Shown here one piece after another: positions 22,552 to 35,420 of a stretch of 64,000 bases of DNA. Below the pieces are notes generated by a model that was not told where the DNA came from, did not search any database, and worked only from the letters and a program-made list of their open reading frames with translations. This DNA is from Acorus gramineus (Eukaryota > Streptophyta > Magnoliopsida > Acorales > Acoraceae): positions 2,198,615 to 2,262,614 of the forward strand of contig CM060851.1 of the NCBI GenBank assembly GCA_030737835.1, given 5' to 3'. Each line of letters opens with the position of its first letter. The stretch's first letter is position 1. A program made the translations under genes and the position numbers.

Positions 22552-22856
22552 GGGCTGGTTTGGTTTAGTAACTGGTAAGGGAATAAGGGGTGGAAAAAAG
22601 AATAATCATGGGGATAAGTGAAGGGGATGACAGTTTATTCTCGTTTGGTATAAAAAATAATTGAGATAAACTGTGAACAATTATTCTAATTTTAAAATAA
22701 AAATAAAGATATTTTGTTTTACTAAGACTAGAATAGCATTTATCCTCACTTTTTATCTCAATTTTAACAAATGTAAATATTTATAATATTGATGAAACTT
22801 TTATATTCAATTAGGATAATTTATCATCAAAACATTAAATCTCGCCAAACTAGCCC
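22552..22856. mobile_element. Tourist/hAT-like MITE in the LSM3 promoter
   Basis: The termini 'gggctggtttgg' (22552-22563) and 'ccaaactagccc' (22845-22856) are inverted copies with one mismatch. The 305-bp interior is AT-rich and non-coding. TIRs of the form GGGCTxGTTTGG are common in plant MITEs. I cannot see a matching target duplication. It ends about 185 bp before the LSM3 ATG. Confidence 0.6.
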
Positions 22857-22954
22857 TCAAAAAAGTGTTTTGGACAGTATAATGTATCTAAAAGGGTAAC
22901 ATTTTGTGAGTTTATGTAGACATACAAAAATATTGCCCTAAACCCATTTAACAA

Positions 22955-22963
22955 AAACCCTAA
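22955..22963 (+). promoter_or_regulatory. telo-box (AAACCCTAA) upstream of LSM3
   Basis: This exact telo-box lies 79 bp before the LSM3 start codon. In plants this motif is frequent in promoters of genes for translation and RNP biogenesis, which suits LSM3. A (GA)n run follows at 23027-23041, directly against the ATG. Confidence 0.45.
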
Positions 22964-23041
22964 TTATTAAACACTCCCCGAGTATACCAGATTCCCTCTC
23001 TATTAAAAAGTTGAAACTTTTTAATTGAGAGAGAGAGAGAG

Positions 23042-26000
23042 ATGGCGAGCGAGGAGGAGAGCGCGGTGAAGGAGCCGCTGGACCTCATAAGGCTCAGCCT
23101 CGACGAGAGGATCTACGTCAAGCTCCGCTCCGATCGCGAGCTCCGCGGCAAGCTTCACGTTAAGTTCACCCCACCCAACCCTCCTCTTTGTGGGGGTCTT
23201 TTGAATTCTTTGGTGCTTTTGTTTTGTTTGAACTCAATTGGGTTTTGATTCTCTCGAATTTTTATGAAGGCACGGTTTTTGGGTATTTTTTGTTTTTCAA
23301 AAAAAAAAAGAAGGTTGTTTGGGTGTTTTGATTAAGTGGGTTTGTTCTTTTTTATCATTTCAATTGCTTGTCTTTGATTAAATCTTGTTGGTTTTGGGGA
23401 AGTCTTTAATTGGGTTTGTTGTTCACATCCTTAAAAATGTTTATCTTTATCTTGTTGTTAAAATCCTTAAAAATGTTATCTTTAACTGGGTTTGTTGTTC
23501 AAATCCTTAAAATTGTTATGTTTAAATCTTTGAAATGTTGTTTGGGATGATGACATTCTTCGTAATTTAAAAAACTAGTCTTATTTATCTCCGCACTTTA
23601 ACTCATAAAATGTAAGTTTTTGCATGTATTGTAAGTTTTTGCATGTATTTTCTTTATTAGTGTTCAAAATGCATCTAGAAAATAGCTAGCTATTGCCATA
23701 CTTTCATCGTACTTGTCCCGTGTGATGTACGAATGTACATAACCCCTGCCAAATATCTGCTGCACATGAACTTTGTGACTATGCTCAACTTTATCAGTGA
23801 CCTCAAATCTTGATATGGTGGTTTTGCTTTCTTAATGCCCAGTTCTCTGACTAATATAATGTAGTAACCTAGGAATATTATGTAAGAATATTAAAAAAAA
23901 AATGCCAAACCTGATGTGTTGTATCATATATCCTTGATGTGACACAACAATCAAGGAACTACCTAGGAAACTGAAACAAATTTTATGCGTTTCATATGTA
24001 TAAAGAATGTAATCATGCTTTTGGATAGGTTTTGGCTAGGTTATCTGCCACTTTATTTTCCATTTCCATTCTCCTATGTGGAGAATTTCTGCAGTCAAAT
24101 TTTGCAAAGCTTCACATGAACTCATCAGCCCACCTGATGCGCCTCTATTACCCATAGGGGCCATGAAATCAGTTTGGCCTACATATTCAGGAAAGGGTTT
24201 TTTTCTTATGTGAACCTATATAATTCCTGAAGATAAACTCTGATCCTACACTTCCAGTAGCTGAAATTGATATCAAATTGCAAGCTGTCATCTCCGTATG
24301 ACTTTTAATTGGGCACAGTTGCAGTTCCTCATGGAGTCTCCCAAATTGAAGCTTGACCATTTCATGATACGTATTCTTGCAGTAATTGCTACTTGTAGAG
24401 AGGATTTGCTTGTTATAACAACATTTTGCCCTCGTTTCCGAATCTCTGTACCATGTGGTACTTGGATCTGGAAGAGGCACAAGCAAGGGGATCGATGCAA
24501 TCCAGCTAAATTCCAATGGTTAACCCCACATGCGGTGTGTTGGAGCACTTGGCTTACTAGGAACAAATGTATGTTCCAACAAAAAAAAGGTTCTGCTTTG
24601 GGAATACTTGGGATAAAACATCTTCCATTCTTGGAGATTGGGTCAAGAAGATACTAAGGGTGGACTCTCCATCTACCATTATGGGTAATCATTGGTTTGG
24701 GAGGTGACGCTCGGGGGGCAATTTTCTTTGGGATCTTCCTCTCCGGAAGAATTGTTTTCCTTCTATCTTTTCTCCTATATTTCTTTTAACATTTTGTTCG
24801 GAGATTCCTCGGCTCCTTTTGTTCAAGACATCTTTTCTTAATAAGACTGCTCCTATGTCTCTCCCCCGCACCAGCCCCCCCAAAAAAAATAAATAAATAA
24901 ATGGTATTTGGATCATGATTAGAAATTTATCCAACTCATCTTTGAATTGGCTGAGTTTACTCTGATAATCTGCCTGGTTCTCAGTATATCTCAAATAGGC
25001 ACAAAGTCGAGCAATTCAGCGAGTTGGATAAGTCAAGAAGTTTAAACTTTTTAACTATTTCCAGGAGTAAACAATATGTTTTTGTTGTAAAGCTACTTAA
25101 CATATGCCAAACCTAAACCTATTAGATTATTTATTACTAGGAAAATCTTGTTTATTCGTATCTTTTGATCATAAACCAAATGAAACAAACTTAAGTGATA
25201 ATTTTGATGCTTGAATTCTTTTTCATGGTATATTGATGTCTATTGAAGATTTAGAATAATGTATAGTGTTTATACAAGAGAAAAACTGTAATTATACCAG
25301 TGGCACTTCTAGAATCATGCATTTTTTTATATTACAATGAAAATTTGTTGAAATTTACAGCTTAGATGCCAACTGGGTCTTTCTAATCAGTTTTTTTTTG
25401 TGTGTGCAAATTTGTGGATGCAGATGTATATGATCAAAATATCTGAAATATGTCTTTGAATACCACCTGGTCAAAACTCATCATTCACTAATTCTATGTC
25501 TACACTCTACAAATAATCTTTATTGTAAAAAAAAAAAATTGTCTGATCTTGTGAGGTGGGGTTACATTTGTGACTTTGCAATGGAGGAGAAGATATTAGG
25601 AGTTTGAGATGCAAGTTGCATCCACTGTATGATTCACTCATTTATGTCTCTAAGTAATCTTTATGTAAAATGACCCCCCCCCCCCCCCCCCTCTCACCAA
25701 AACCCACCCACACACACACAAAAAAAAAAAAAAACTTGACCTCTTTTTCGTGTTATGCAGGCATACGATCAGCATCTGAACATGATACTCGGGGATGTTG
25801 AAGAAATCATAACAACGGTGGAAATTGATGATGAAACATATGAAGAAATTGTTCGGGTAAGCTAAATTTGAGATTAGTCTCATGTTTTAAATATTCTTTT
25901 ATTAAATAGCCTTTTCATTGACGCCCTTTTTCGTACATGGAAAACTGTCAGAAGGTATGAAAAGCACAAAATGTCTATCATTCATCGGTTTAGTGTAAGG

Positions 26001-27125
26001 GGTTCAATTTGTGTGAAAAAGGCATAAGATCTTTAAATTATTACGTCCAGGAATGAGCTTGGGATGTATAAATAAGATTTTGGTCAGTTTTAGGAATCTT
26101 TTGAGGAACTAATAATCTATCTCGGAAAGATCAACTTTCTATGGAATTTAAAATTTAGGAAGATGTGAAGAACAGTTTTGTGGCACTTGGAAATGGGGTA
26201 TATACCTAGAATCGTTGAGCTACATATTTACAGGAATCATTTTTTTTCAGTCTTCATCTGCCTTATTTGTTTCAGATATTTTTCAATGACCCAAAACCGT
26301 GGTTGCAGAAAATCTTACTGGAATCATGGATATACAGGGTTAACAAAAGCAAGCTTATCATTCTTAGCACTTAATTTATGGACAATCAAAAACAAAATTT
26401 TAGATGGAATATGGAATATGAGATGGTAATTGTCAAGAAAAGATTGACCAAAACATTCATAGTGCACTCATGAATCCTTTTATCTCTGAGTAAAATAATT
26501 TAAGACACTCATAAAAAAGTTGTGCTGGAAGATCTACATATCAGATGCAGATAATGCAAGTCCCAGATCTGCTCCCCTTTCCAAAGTTTTTCTGCATGAG
26601 CCAAATATATGGCTGTAATCACTCATGAACCTCCAGACCCGGTATATATTTCATATGATTATTTGTTATGGCATTTTCAATGCTGTCTCTTCACAGTCTC
26701 ATGGATTGCCTTTTGTTGTTCCACATAAATTCTCCCATCATTCTTATGTCACCACATTGACGTTACTACCCTTGTATGACGGATATGGTTTCTTTCATTA
26801 TCTGTTTTTCTTGCTGAAGCACATATCTGATCTTCCCCGCCATTCTAAACAATCTTCAATCATATTAATCCCTTTGATTGGGCTCTGATAGTAGTTTACG
26901 GCTTATCATTCCAAAGATTCAAACTTTAGCATTTAAATAAGTTATTATTTCATGACTTGCTAAACTAACTCATGATTTTAAAGACCTTAGATGTACATAG
27001 CATATCTGCGAGGCCTAACCAACTTTTATCCCTTTCATTTTCAGACGACAAAGCGCAACGTGCCATTCCTTTTTGTAAGGGGAGATGGTGTTATATTGGT
27101 TTCTCCACCACTGCGGACAGCATAA
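23042..27125 (+). CDS. LSM3: Sm-like protein LSM3
   Basis: Three coding exons (23042-23158, 25761-25856, 27045-27125) join in phase 0 to give 97 residues, against about 98 in Arabidopsis LSM3. Splice sites are CAC|GTTAAG, TGCAG|GCA, CGG|GTAAGC and TCAG|ACG. The Sm1 motif carries D42, H44 and N46 in '[10 protein letters not shown]'. The Sm2 motif is '[13 protein letters not shown]' with R83-G84, the RNA-contacting pair of the Sm fold. The protein ends in the conserved 'PPLRTA'. LSM3 is a subunit of the nuclear LSM2-8 ring on U6 snRNA and of the cytoplasmic LSM1-7 ring in mRNA decapping. The first intron is long (2.6 kb) and contains a LINE remnant and a tandem repeat; the second is 1.2 kb. The gene faces the FLK-like gene tail to tail. 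Confidence 0.95.
23411..23524 (+). repeat. Three tandem 37-39 bp units in LSM3 intron 1
   Basis: Three units (23411-23449, 23450-23486, 23487-23524) share 'ttgttgtt.a.atccttaaaa' and 'ttatcttta'. They are local slippage-type duplications with no coding content. Confidence 0.65.
24478..24850 (+). mobile_element. LINE (non-LTR retrotransposon) ORF2 3' remnant in LSM3 intron 1
   Basis: On the plus strand the frame reads '[20 protein letters not shown]' (about 24520-24577). This has the W..W..RN..F spacing seen after the zinc-finger region at the end of plant LINE reverse-transcriptase ORFs. Following sequence ('WVKK', 'NHWFG') fits decayed ORF2, but stops and frameshifts break it. No catalytic RT motif is present. 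It is sense-oriented in the intron. Confidence 0.5.
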
Positions 27126-28575
27126 CCAGACATGTGACTGACCTGTGACTCGAGCCATGTTTGTTGCTCGCTGATCTGTGTACGGGGTGGCCATTTGCAA
27201 TATTGCTAAACAGTGATGCAATGTGTTGAGAGTAAACAATTGGCATGGTCTGCCTATTATAGATATTCAGACCAAGCCTCCTCTTGGTTTAATCACGTTA
27301 TGGTGTGGTTAACTTGATGGCTGTGGATCCCTTTTGTGTAGTTCAATTTTACAACCTAAAAAATTCTCTTTTTCTTGGTAGGCCCTGAAAATTATCCATC
27401 TTACAAAACAGGATGTGACAGGTAGCTTTTGGGGACTGTTGTATGAATGATGCAGGGTGGTTTCCCATCATACCACCCCTATACCAGGCAGTCAGATTAC
27501 AAGGAATCTGATTCAGTTATCATTAGAAAACTCTCCTCCATTAGGGAGTTGTTACACGAAGTCTTTATATGATGTCTCGTGTGTATTTTATATTTTGTTA
27601 GAATATTTTTACGTTTTTTGTAAGTGGATATGTACAATTCACTAAAGCACATAATTTTTTTTTCTTTGAAGTACATGTTTTTTAAGTCTACGCTCAAAAA
27701 AATCAAAGCATGCTGAATAAATTTGTTAATTGTTTCTCCAAAAGCTGTTGGTTGTCTTATAATCATTCATGCAGTTTCAACTTTCTCGCTATCCTAGTGT
27801 ATACAAAAGTTTCAACAAAGTTTCAGCACTGATCCACATTGTTCAACAAAGTACTAACAAAAAAAGTAGATAAAGCACAATAGGTTATGTATTAAAAACA
27901 ATTAAAAAAAAAATCAAATCATGTTAAAAACTACAAAATGGACTGAATGAATGACAGTCCCTTTGTGGGAGTTTATTTCAAACAGGATCCAGGGATCCCA
28001 ATTTCGACCAATTTGATAAGTCAAACTAAAATTTAAATAATCAATGAGAAATTATGGTATGTCACTTGGGAATGATTATCCTATAATGACTGCACCATGG
28101 TCATTCCCCATCAAAAATTAAGCAAGCTCAGACAAACAAATCCTACCACTACTTAGGCTCAGCTCATTTTATTAAACAAGCTCTCCAAAATCTGAAATGA
28201 CCTGATACATGAACCATCACAAAAGCTGCCCACCAAATTCATTTGGACTTGCCTATGTTAGGAACACATGTAATTGCATGACATTTCAGAAGAAACATTA
28301 ACAGAAAGGAGCATCAAAAGAAAGAGGAAGCATATGATCATAAAAAGAGTGCAAAACAACGCATACTGTTTCAATCAGATGTGAATCCAATTGTTGAATT
28401 AAAAGGATATGTAAGTTAATTAAAGGATGATCTTAAGACTTCCGCCGATTGTACAACTACCAGTACAGCTTACACTCAGAAACATCTGCTCCAATCTGGC
28501 TCTACAAAATCTATCCTTATGCACCATGGTTTTTACGATTATTTAAATAGCATATGACCCTAGGCATTCATTAGC
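27126..28575. other. Convergent 3' region between LSM3 and the FLK-like gene
   Basis: This holds the 3' UTRs of both genes. Exact poly(A) sites cannot be set. No further gene, transposon or RNA gene was recognised. The open frames here are short and on composition alone not coding. Confidence 0.5.
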
Positions 28576-31500
28576 CTAGTAACCGTAATTCGCACCATAC
28601 ATTGAGCCATAGCCCCCACCGAGAGGACCCACGTGTCCGGGGTTGGTCTGGGGAGACTGGTACATCGACCCGTGTGCTGGGTAAGAATTGTAACCTTGAT
28701 CAGGGGGGCCAACAGGGTTCTGTGCAGATCCTGCAGCTTCGGCCATGAAATTCTGAAAAAAAAATGAAATGTCATTAATACAGAGCTTAAGAATTCATAA
28801 AGCATAAGTTATCATGCATGACCAAGTTAAATCAAAGAAAAATAAGAAGCATATCTGGTCGATATCAAAATGGCCTGTAATACAATAGCTACGTGTTTGC
28901 CTCTAGATCTCTTTCCCCAATTTGGGCATAAGCAGAGTTGGTTGAAGATACTCAACAGTTCATTAATGGTTAAGAAATACAAGGCAAACAAAATCCACAC
29001 AATAGTTATGGAAGATGACCTACAGAGATCAAAGACTATCCTCTCTTTTTTTTTAGAAGAATAATTCAATTATCAATAACTGGTCAAACAAATATACAGA
29101 AAAGAGAATGAAACAAGATAGAGGTAGGGATGCAAGGGATATCTCCGGGGTCATTTCACTCAAGGAATGTTTAATGCTTTTCTCCAAATAAAATCAACAT
29201 TGAGAACACACAAAATGGATGGGAAAATATCTTAAATGTAACAACAGATTCGAAATAAGGATGACAATCATAAGTAATAACAACAGCTCTTAGTTAATCA
29301 CCTGATAGGCAAAGTTACCACCACACAGTTTCAAAATTATTACAAATCTGAGATCTAGATTTCCATCCAATGGAAAAAGCATGATGGAGTAGTTCAAGTC
29401 AAATCTAAACAGTAAATAAACAACCCTAATGGAACCACAAAGGAAAAACACATGCCTGTATTAATTGTTGAGCAGTTTGGACTTGGCTAGCTGTTCCATT
29501 TATTTCAACAGTCATTTCTCCAGGAATTCCCCTGGTCTCTTGTATTGTGATGGTTGCTCCACTAGTACGACGGATATAGCTAATGCTTGCACCAGCTGTG
29601 CCAATAACAGCATCAGCAAATGACAGTGGAATCTGCATGTGTTGTGTCACCTGGACAGCAAGAGGCATATTAATAAATGTTCCAGAGCATGAAAAAAACA
29701 AATTTCATACAGGATTACTAAACATATATATAAAAAATAAAAAATAAAGGTAGATCTAGTACTAATATTAAAGATGAATCAGAGATGAAAAATGGCACCA
29801 CCTGCGTGATGACAGGCTGTGGGGCCTGTGCATTACTTGATGAATGAATCCCCATCGGGGGCTCTCTTCCATATGCAGATACACCAGGGTGAGCGGGTTT
29901 GTCCATGGGAGGAAGATCTGGTGGTGGATAAAAGTTCTCGTGCTGCCTTGGAGGCATGAATTGAGGATTGCCTCCAAAACCGGAACCACCAGGATTTGGA
30001 AAACCCTGAGGAGGCGGCCCCCAATGCTGTGGTGGAGGCATGTTCTGCTCCATTTGTGGTTTAGGCATCGGCATCTGCAAAACCAGCATGCATTTGCAAG
30101 CAAGATTCAGTATATGAAAAAAAATTTAAAGAGACAGCACAGTGAGGAGCCCCCCAAAAAGAACCCAAATATAACACATTACATGCATCTCATAAAGTGG
30201 AAGCACACTGCGATCGACCAAGAACTTCCTCAAATGAGTGGCAATCAATTCCACAGCTTTGTGCACCCCTGAAGGCTCTCCTTGTATTTCAACAACTCTA
30301 TCATCTTGCAGAGCAAATGCTGACACCTCTTTAAGAGGAAATCATAAACGTGTAAGACTAAACCATAAAGTATAACAATATCAAATCCAAATATTAACAA
30401 TCCACACAACACAAACCTTAAATTGACATGTCAGGAAACTATTATGCTGTTGAATAAGTGTAAAAAAAAATTGTTCAAAAAGATATAGAGGAATTGAGGA
30501 TCAAAACATATCTAAGAACAAGGGTAAAAGTTGTTCAACAACCTGCTCCAAGAACACGAACAGTACAATTAGAAGCTTCTTGTATTGATTTTATAGTAGC
30601 TCCCTGCTTTCCAATCAAACTTCCAGCTTGAGAAGCTGCCACCAACAGTTTTGTCGAGGCGGAAACAGCACCACTGGCAACCTCGCTATCTATTCCATCA
30701 ATAGTGCGCTTGTGAACCATAAGCAGACCATTGATAGCAGGAGGAAGTGACGCGTCTGGCTCTTCCTTTGCTGTAATCATAACCTTTCCAAACAACAGAT
30801 GCAAATTTAGTTTCTCACAATATATTGAATTCATCCCCTGAAGTCAAAATGCACATTGAAGTGACAAGGTATGGACCTAACAGAATAATTGAAACAAGTA
30901 CAATAGAGCTGAAAGTATTAAACAGACACAATGTCTGACAGAAAGTCATTCTTATGTGGTATTTAAGTTAAAACAATCCCAGGAGGCATACTGCTGAAGC
31001 CATCATAAAATTTATACTACAATTTCCAAAGATGATCAGATACTTGCATAAAAAGGTTGGTTTAAAACATGAAAACGATATAATAGAGGATAGGAAGATG
31101 AGAAAAAATATAACATACATGTACCATCAAAGAGGGAAATCCCAGTAATATTCAATCAAAAATGATAAAAATTCAACCGTTCATAATAAATCCCTAATGC
31201 TAAATTCATCCCTAACTTGGTTTGACCTTTAATATGAGTAGTAAAGACACTAAAAAATTTACAAGTGAACCAACTCCCCCATAAGATTTGCAAAGAAAGC
31301 ACCCCATCTTCTTCCAGATAAACATTTATTCTTCCACAATACTGAAACAAAATCTTTCAATCAAATAAGACATAATATTATGAATAGAAGTTGAAAACAT
31401 ATGTAATACTAAAAGAAAATTCTTTTTATGATCTTATTAGCAAATCTATACTAGTTAGGACTTGTTAGGTCAAAAAAAATTAATAGAGTTAGTGCTTGGG

Positions 31501-32729
31501 ATATACATGCATAAAAAGGGTATACATGCATAAGCCAGATTAAGATTGTTAATTTTATTTGTGGTGATTTATAGCATTAATTGCTCCTCATTAAGACAGT
31601 AGGTCTCTTGGAGATTTCCAGGCCTCAAGAATATCAGCCAGCCAAGTTCTGGAGTTACCAGGTAGAACGGTGGAGCTTCTTGGCCAGGATGTTCATCCAA
31701 CATGTACCTATATGGTCAGAACACCCTTTCAGCACATGCATGTGCAAAGACAGACCACTGCAACTTGGATCTTTTTTTCTGGTAGTTTCGAGGAGTCACG
31801 ATGGTGATTGATTTGTAGCCTTGATTTTGCAGATAGAACCTGCACAGATTCATGTCGGTCATTCTGATGAAAGGTTTCATTTTGAATATTATGGCCAGTT
31901 TGAGTTCTTATCTTTCCTCTTATTTTATTTTATGTTTTTCTTAAGAGAGCCCTCTTTATAAGTTAATATTGTTTCCCCATCTGGCACAATTTTATGAGAG
32001 AACCTGATCACTTTACTAATTATTTTGAAAATCCCTGGTATAATTACTGGTCAGGAAGACAGGAGCGCTTTAAAGCCAACCAAGCAATAAGGGATGACGA
32101 TTAAACGAGTTTCAAATGGATGGTCTACACAGAAAGACCATATAAGATAGACATCCAAAACTAATAACGTAAATTTAATCTTGATACCTTAAGGGAGTAG
32201 GCAAAACAGGAATAAAAAGACCTATCTCTGTCGCACTAGAAAATCATCAAACACCTTTAAAATAGCATTCTGAATGAGGATGAATTCTTGCTGTCAACTA
32301 GCTACCACAGACGCAATTATGCTTCTTTACAAGAACCTAAATATGAATTATAATGGCATCAAACTGTCTAGATCTGATGACGATGTTCATTAATATTTTC
32401 TTTTAGAATGTCTCTGCATCAAATCAACTTACAGCTCTCTCTGGTGTTCCTGGTGGACCATCAAGGATCCTAATGCGAGCTCTTGAATCCTCACACATTT
32501 TTTTAATGAACTCTCCTTTGCGACCAATGATGCCACCAACCTTCTGAGCAGGAACCAGGATTCTGAAAACACTTTCCCCAGGCCATCCAGGCCATCTCTT
32601 TTCAACAGCTCCACCCACATCTCCATCTCTTTCTTGTTTCTGAGGGGGTTGAGAATTTTCAAGTGATTCAGTCACCTCCTGTTCATCCTCTGCCTCATGT
32701 TCAACCACATTTTCAATGGGGATATCCAT
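28576..32729 (-). CDS. FLK: Triple KH-domain RNA-binding protein, FLK-like (FLOWERING LOCUS K)
   Basis: Six coding exons on the minus strand: 32433-32729, 30543-30783, 30183-30328, 29802-30074, 29456-29650 and 28576-28752. Together they encode 442 residues. KH1 has the GRKG loop at 69-72, preceded by '[10 protein letters not shown]', a signature of plant FLK/PEPPER-type proteins. KH2 has GKQG at 157-160. A Pro/Gln/Gly-rich linker (about 229-310) follows, and KH3 has GTAG at 336-339. The C-terminus is Gly/Tyr-rich and ends 'YGANYGY'. Arabidopsis FLK promotes flowering by lowering FLC expression; a role here is by homology only. The fifth exon ends at a GC donor (CAG|GCATGT). This join restores the family-conserved 'LIQ-NFMAEA', whereas the nearby GT would give an immediate stop. 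A leader exon at about 34315-34400 is joined by a 1.6-kb intron in the 5' UTR. Confidence 0.9.
31594..31811 (+). other. Antisense open stretch inside an FLK intron, origin unknown
   Basis: In the intron between FLK coding exons 1 and 2, the plus strand is open in two frames. Its base composition is less AT-rich than the rest of the intron. One frame contains '[15 protein letters not shown]' and '[12 protein letters not shown]', which look protein-like, but I do not recognise a family. It may be a captured gene fragment or chance. Confidence 0.25.
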
Positions 32730-34314
32730 AATGTAATGCACTACAAGAAAGGATACAAATTTATCAGTCAAATTGCCAAACAACAAACAGGCTCACCATA
32801 CTAAAAATAAGTACTTTAAAAATTCAACATTTAAATATATTGGCAAACCATAAATTTCACATAAACAATCAGCTTTAACTAATAATAAATGAAGTAACCA
32901 TGGATATAGTTCATATAAGTTAAAACCCAAATGATTACAGCCATCAAGTGAAATGTCAAATATTGTCTACATGTACATACGTCACTATCATATTATGAAC
33001 ACAAACGAACATTACTCAACTCTTCTTTATTTAATGTATTAATCGTGTACTAATAATAAGATCAAAATAGCATAAACTTCTAAAATATACATTTAACACT
33101 AAGATTAAGATAATATAGCCTTCCTAGTGCCTACAATGTTAGACATGTATTAACAACCGGTTATGTACTGCCCCCATATATGGGCTGGACAAGATAGCTA
33201 CTATATACCTTTGGGTGCAATAACTGAAAAAAGGACAGAATTTACACTTATCATGTAATGCACCATATCATCCAAAAGAATAGGTTGATCAAATAAGGTT
33301 CACGTGACAGCCAAATTTTAATAATCAAAGCTGTTCAGAAGCATATATAAATATACAATAGAACACCATAGAAAGACTCATCTCAACAGACAGCCGTTTT
33401 ATTCAAGAAGGCATAGGTGGATAAGCAAAATTCATTATAAGAAAATAATATATTCACCAGCAACACCCTTCCCTTGCACAAGCCCACACAGGAAGGCATG
33501 TTTCTCAAATCCCATATAATTTGCTGCATTTCATTTTCACTAAAAAAAAATTTAATAAATCAGTGCGCCCCCCCCCCCCCAGCAGGGACACCACCATAAG
33601 TGAAAATTTAACCCAGACCTCTTTTAAAGCCAAAAGTACAAATCAAAGCTTGGTTTGTTATAAAAAAAAAAAAGGTATTTAATATTTCCACACTTCAATA
33701 AATGTCTTTTCACCCATACAACATCCACTCAGAGTCACCAACATGGCATAGTGACAAATGTCTACCTAAATCCCCAAGGAGAATTGTCACACACTGCACA
33801 ATCAAACAGGAAAACTAACCACCTCTGGGTACTTCTGATGGAACTGAATCGTTAACCGCTCATAATTTCAAACATTCATTATGCATTGAAGGAAAATTAC
33901 ATATTCATGAATAAAGAAAGAGTCTTCTCAAAAAAAGAACTCCCATTCAAAGCAAACCAACTCCCGAAGCACAACGTGTCATAACTTAAAAACAACAAAA
34001 TCAAACTTTCCCACCATCGATGCCAGCTCCTATAACATCCCATTCAAAAAACTAAACCCCAGAAAACCTAGAAGAGACCAAATACATAAACAAAGCCCAA
34101 ATGAAGAGTGAAATACATATACAACCTTATAATGAACCAAATAACGTAATTAAAGACCGTAAATCACAGACTGAAAAGCAAGAAAACCCAAAACACAACA
34201 GGACACAAAATTCGTGCATTCAAACGGAGGAACTCCAAGAAACCCTAATGAAACATCAACAAACAACACACAAAACGTTCGGGATAGAGAGCGAGAGAGA
34301 GGTGTTTCACTTAC

Positions 34315-34402
34315 AGTTCTCTTGCGGACGAGATTGAAGAATTAGGGTTTCTTTTAGGGGGAGAGGGGTTTCAGAGAATGTGAGAGAGAGAGAGAGAGAG
34401 AC
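34315..34402 (-). promoter_or_regulatory. 5' leader exon of the FLK-like gene with (GA)n repeat
   Basis: On the minus strand, sequence ending 'CAAGAGAACT' is followed by the donor GTAAGTG, with the exon edge at 34315. The matching acceptor is TTCTTGTAG before 32740, eleven bases ahead of the ATG. The (AG)n run at 34383-34401 lies in or just above the leader; the transcription start is not set. Confidence 0.55.
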
Positions 34403-34630
34403 GGTACTTTTTCAATGATATCTTTATTTTTTGCGATTACAGTAAACTCAACCGCGAATGAATTTAACTTATCATGTGACTGTCCCTCTCCGGCCACATC
34501 GTCCAATCAGTCAGGGTTGTTTTTTGTTATTTACGTTTACTCGCGGGTGAACGTATGTCGAAAATGTAATTTTTTAAGGCGTCCTTATGTTTATGTTGAC
34601 TGAAATACCCCTGATCCATCTTGGGTTTTT

Positions 34631-34636
34631 CACGTG
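34631..34636. promoter_or_regulatory. G-box (CACGTG) upstream of the FLK-like gene
   Basis: This palindromic CACGTG lies about 230 bp beyond the presumed 5' end of the FLK-like gene. G-boxes bind bZIP and bHLH factors, including light and clock regulators. Its function here is a guess based on position. Confidence 0.3.
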
Positions 34637-34898
34637 ATCGTCATCTCGTCAGGAGGGCATCTTCGGAATGTAAACACCTGATATTTTTTGGATTGATGTG
34701 GTCCAATTCTCACCGTTCGATCTAATTTTGACATACGAAAATGATTCTGTGCGAATTAAAGGGCCTCATCGGCCGATAATGGATGGCTCAAAAGCTTCGA
34801 AATTGCTGGGTGAGAGATGTACGTGTGATGGCCAATAATCAAAACACCGTCCAATCATACGCATTTTTTTTATCAACGGTGGATCCGATGGTCTTGAA

Positions 34899-35420
34899 TA
34901 GGATGGCTCAAACCCGCTCCGACCCGGCCCTATTGAACAGGTATGATCCCCTAAATTTCAAACTCCATCCATCATAATCTAATAAAGATACGAAACTGAT
35001 TTAGGATTCAAATGAATAATCTACCCCATCCTCTTTACCCTTGTAAATCATTTATCTTTCAAATTTTATGTAATACATAAATAAAATCAACATATCATAT
35101 ATTGTTGTTGTTACAATTGAGAAAATATTTAAACATATACTAAATAATATTATATTTAACATAATGAATAAAGATAATTATTTAGTTTATAAGTTAAAAA
35201 CATTTAAAAGCATTTGAAAATTTTGGATTCTTAAACAAATTCCCTTCTAAATGAAATGGGAGAAGACGAGTTTAGGTTTTAAAAAAAACTATTGGGACGG
35301 GTTTAAAACGGAATAGTCAAATCTGTCACGGGTTTAGAATGGGTATGAGATGAGATTTCGTTACTGGGTTTTGGATTGAAATTGACCAAATCTATCATAA
35401 CCTATCACATTGTCATCCTA
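34899..35420. mobile_element. Possible hAT-like element of the 'taggatggc' type
   Basis: The left border 'taggatggc' and right border 'gtcatccta' are near-inverted. The interior carries 'acccgctccgacccgg' near the left end and 'gggtttagaatgggtatg' towards the right. This matches a widespread plant element whose ends read TAGGGATGGCAA...TTGCCATCCCTA. It is degenerate and no target duplication was found. Confidence 0.35.

Noticed and set aside
25674..25692. Poly-C run next to a poly-A run in LSM3 intron 1 (also 33567-33580)
   Set aside because: Homopolymers of this kind are frequent in this window and prone to sequencing error. No structure beyond that is visible.
32735..32752. 'cactacaagaaa', the terminal sequence of CACTA transposons
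   Set aside because: On the minus strand this is the polypyrimidine tract and AG of the intron just before the FLK-like start codon (TTCTTGTAG|TGCATTAC). No partner end was seen.
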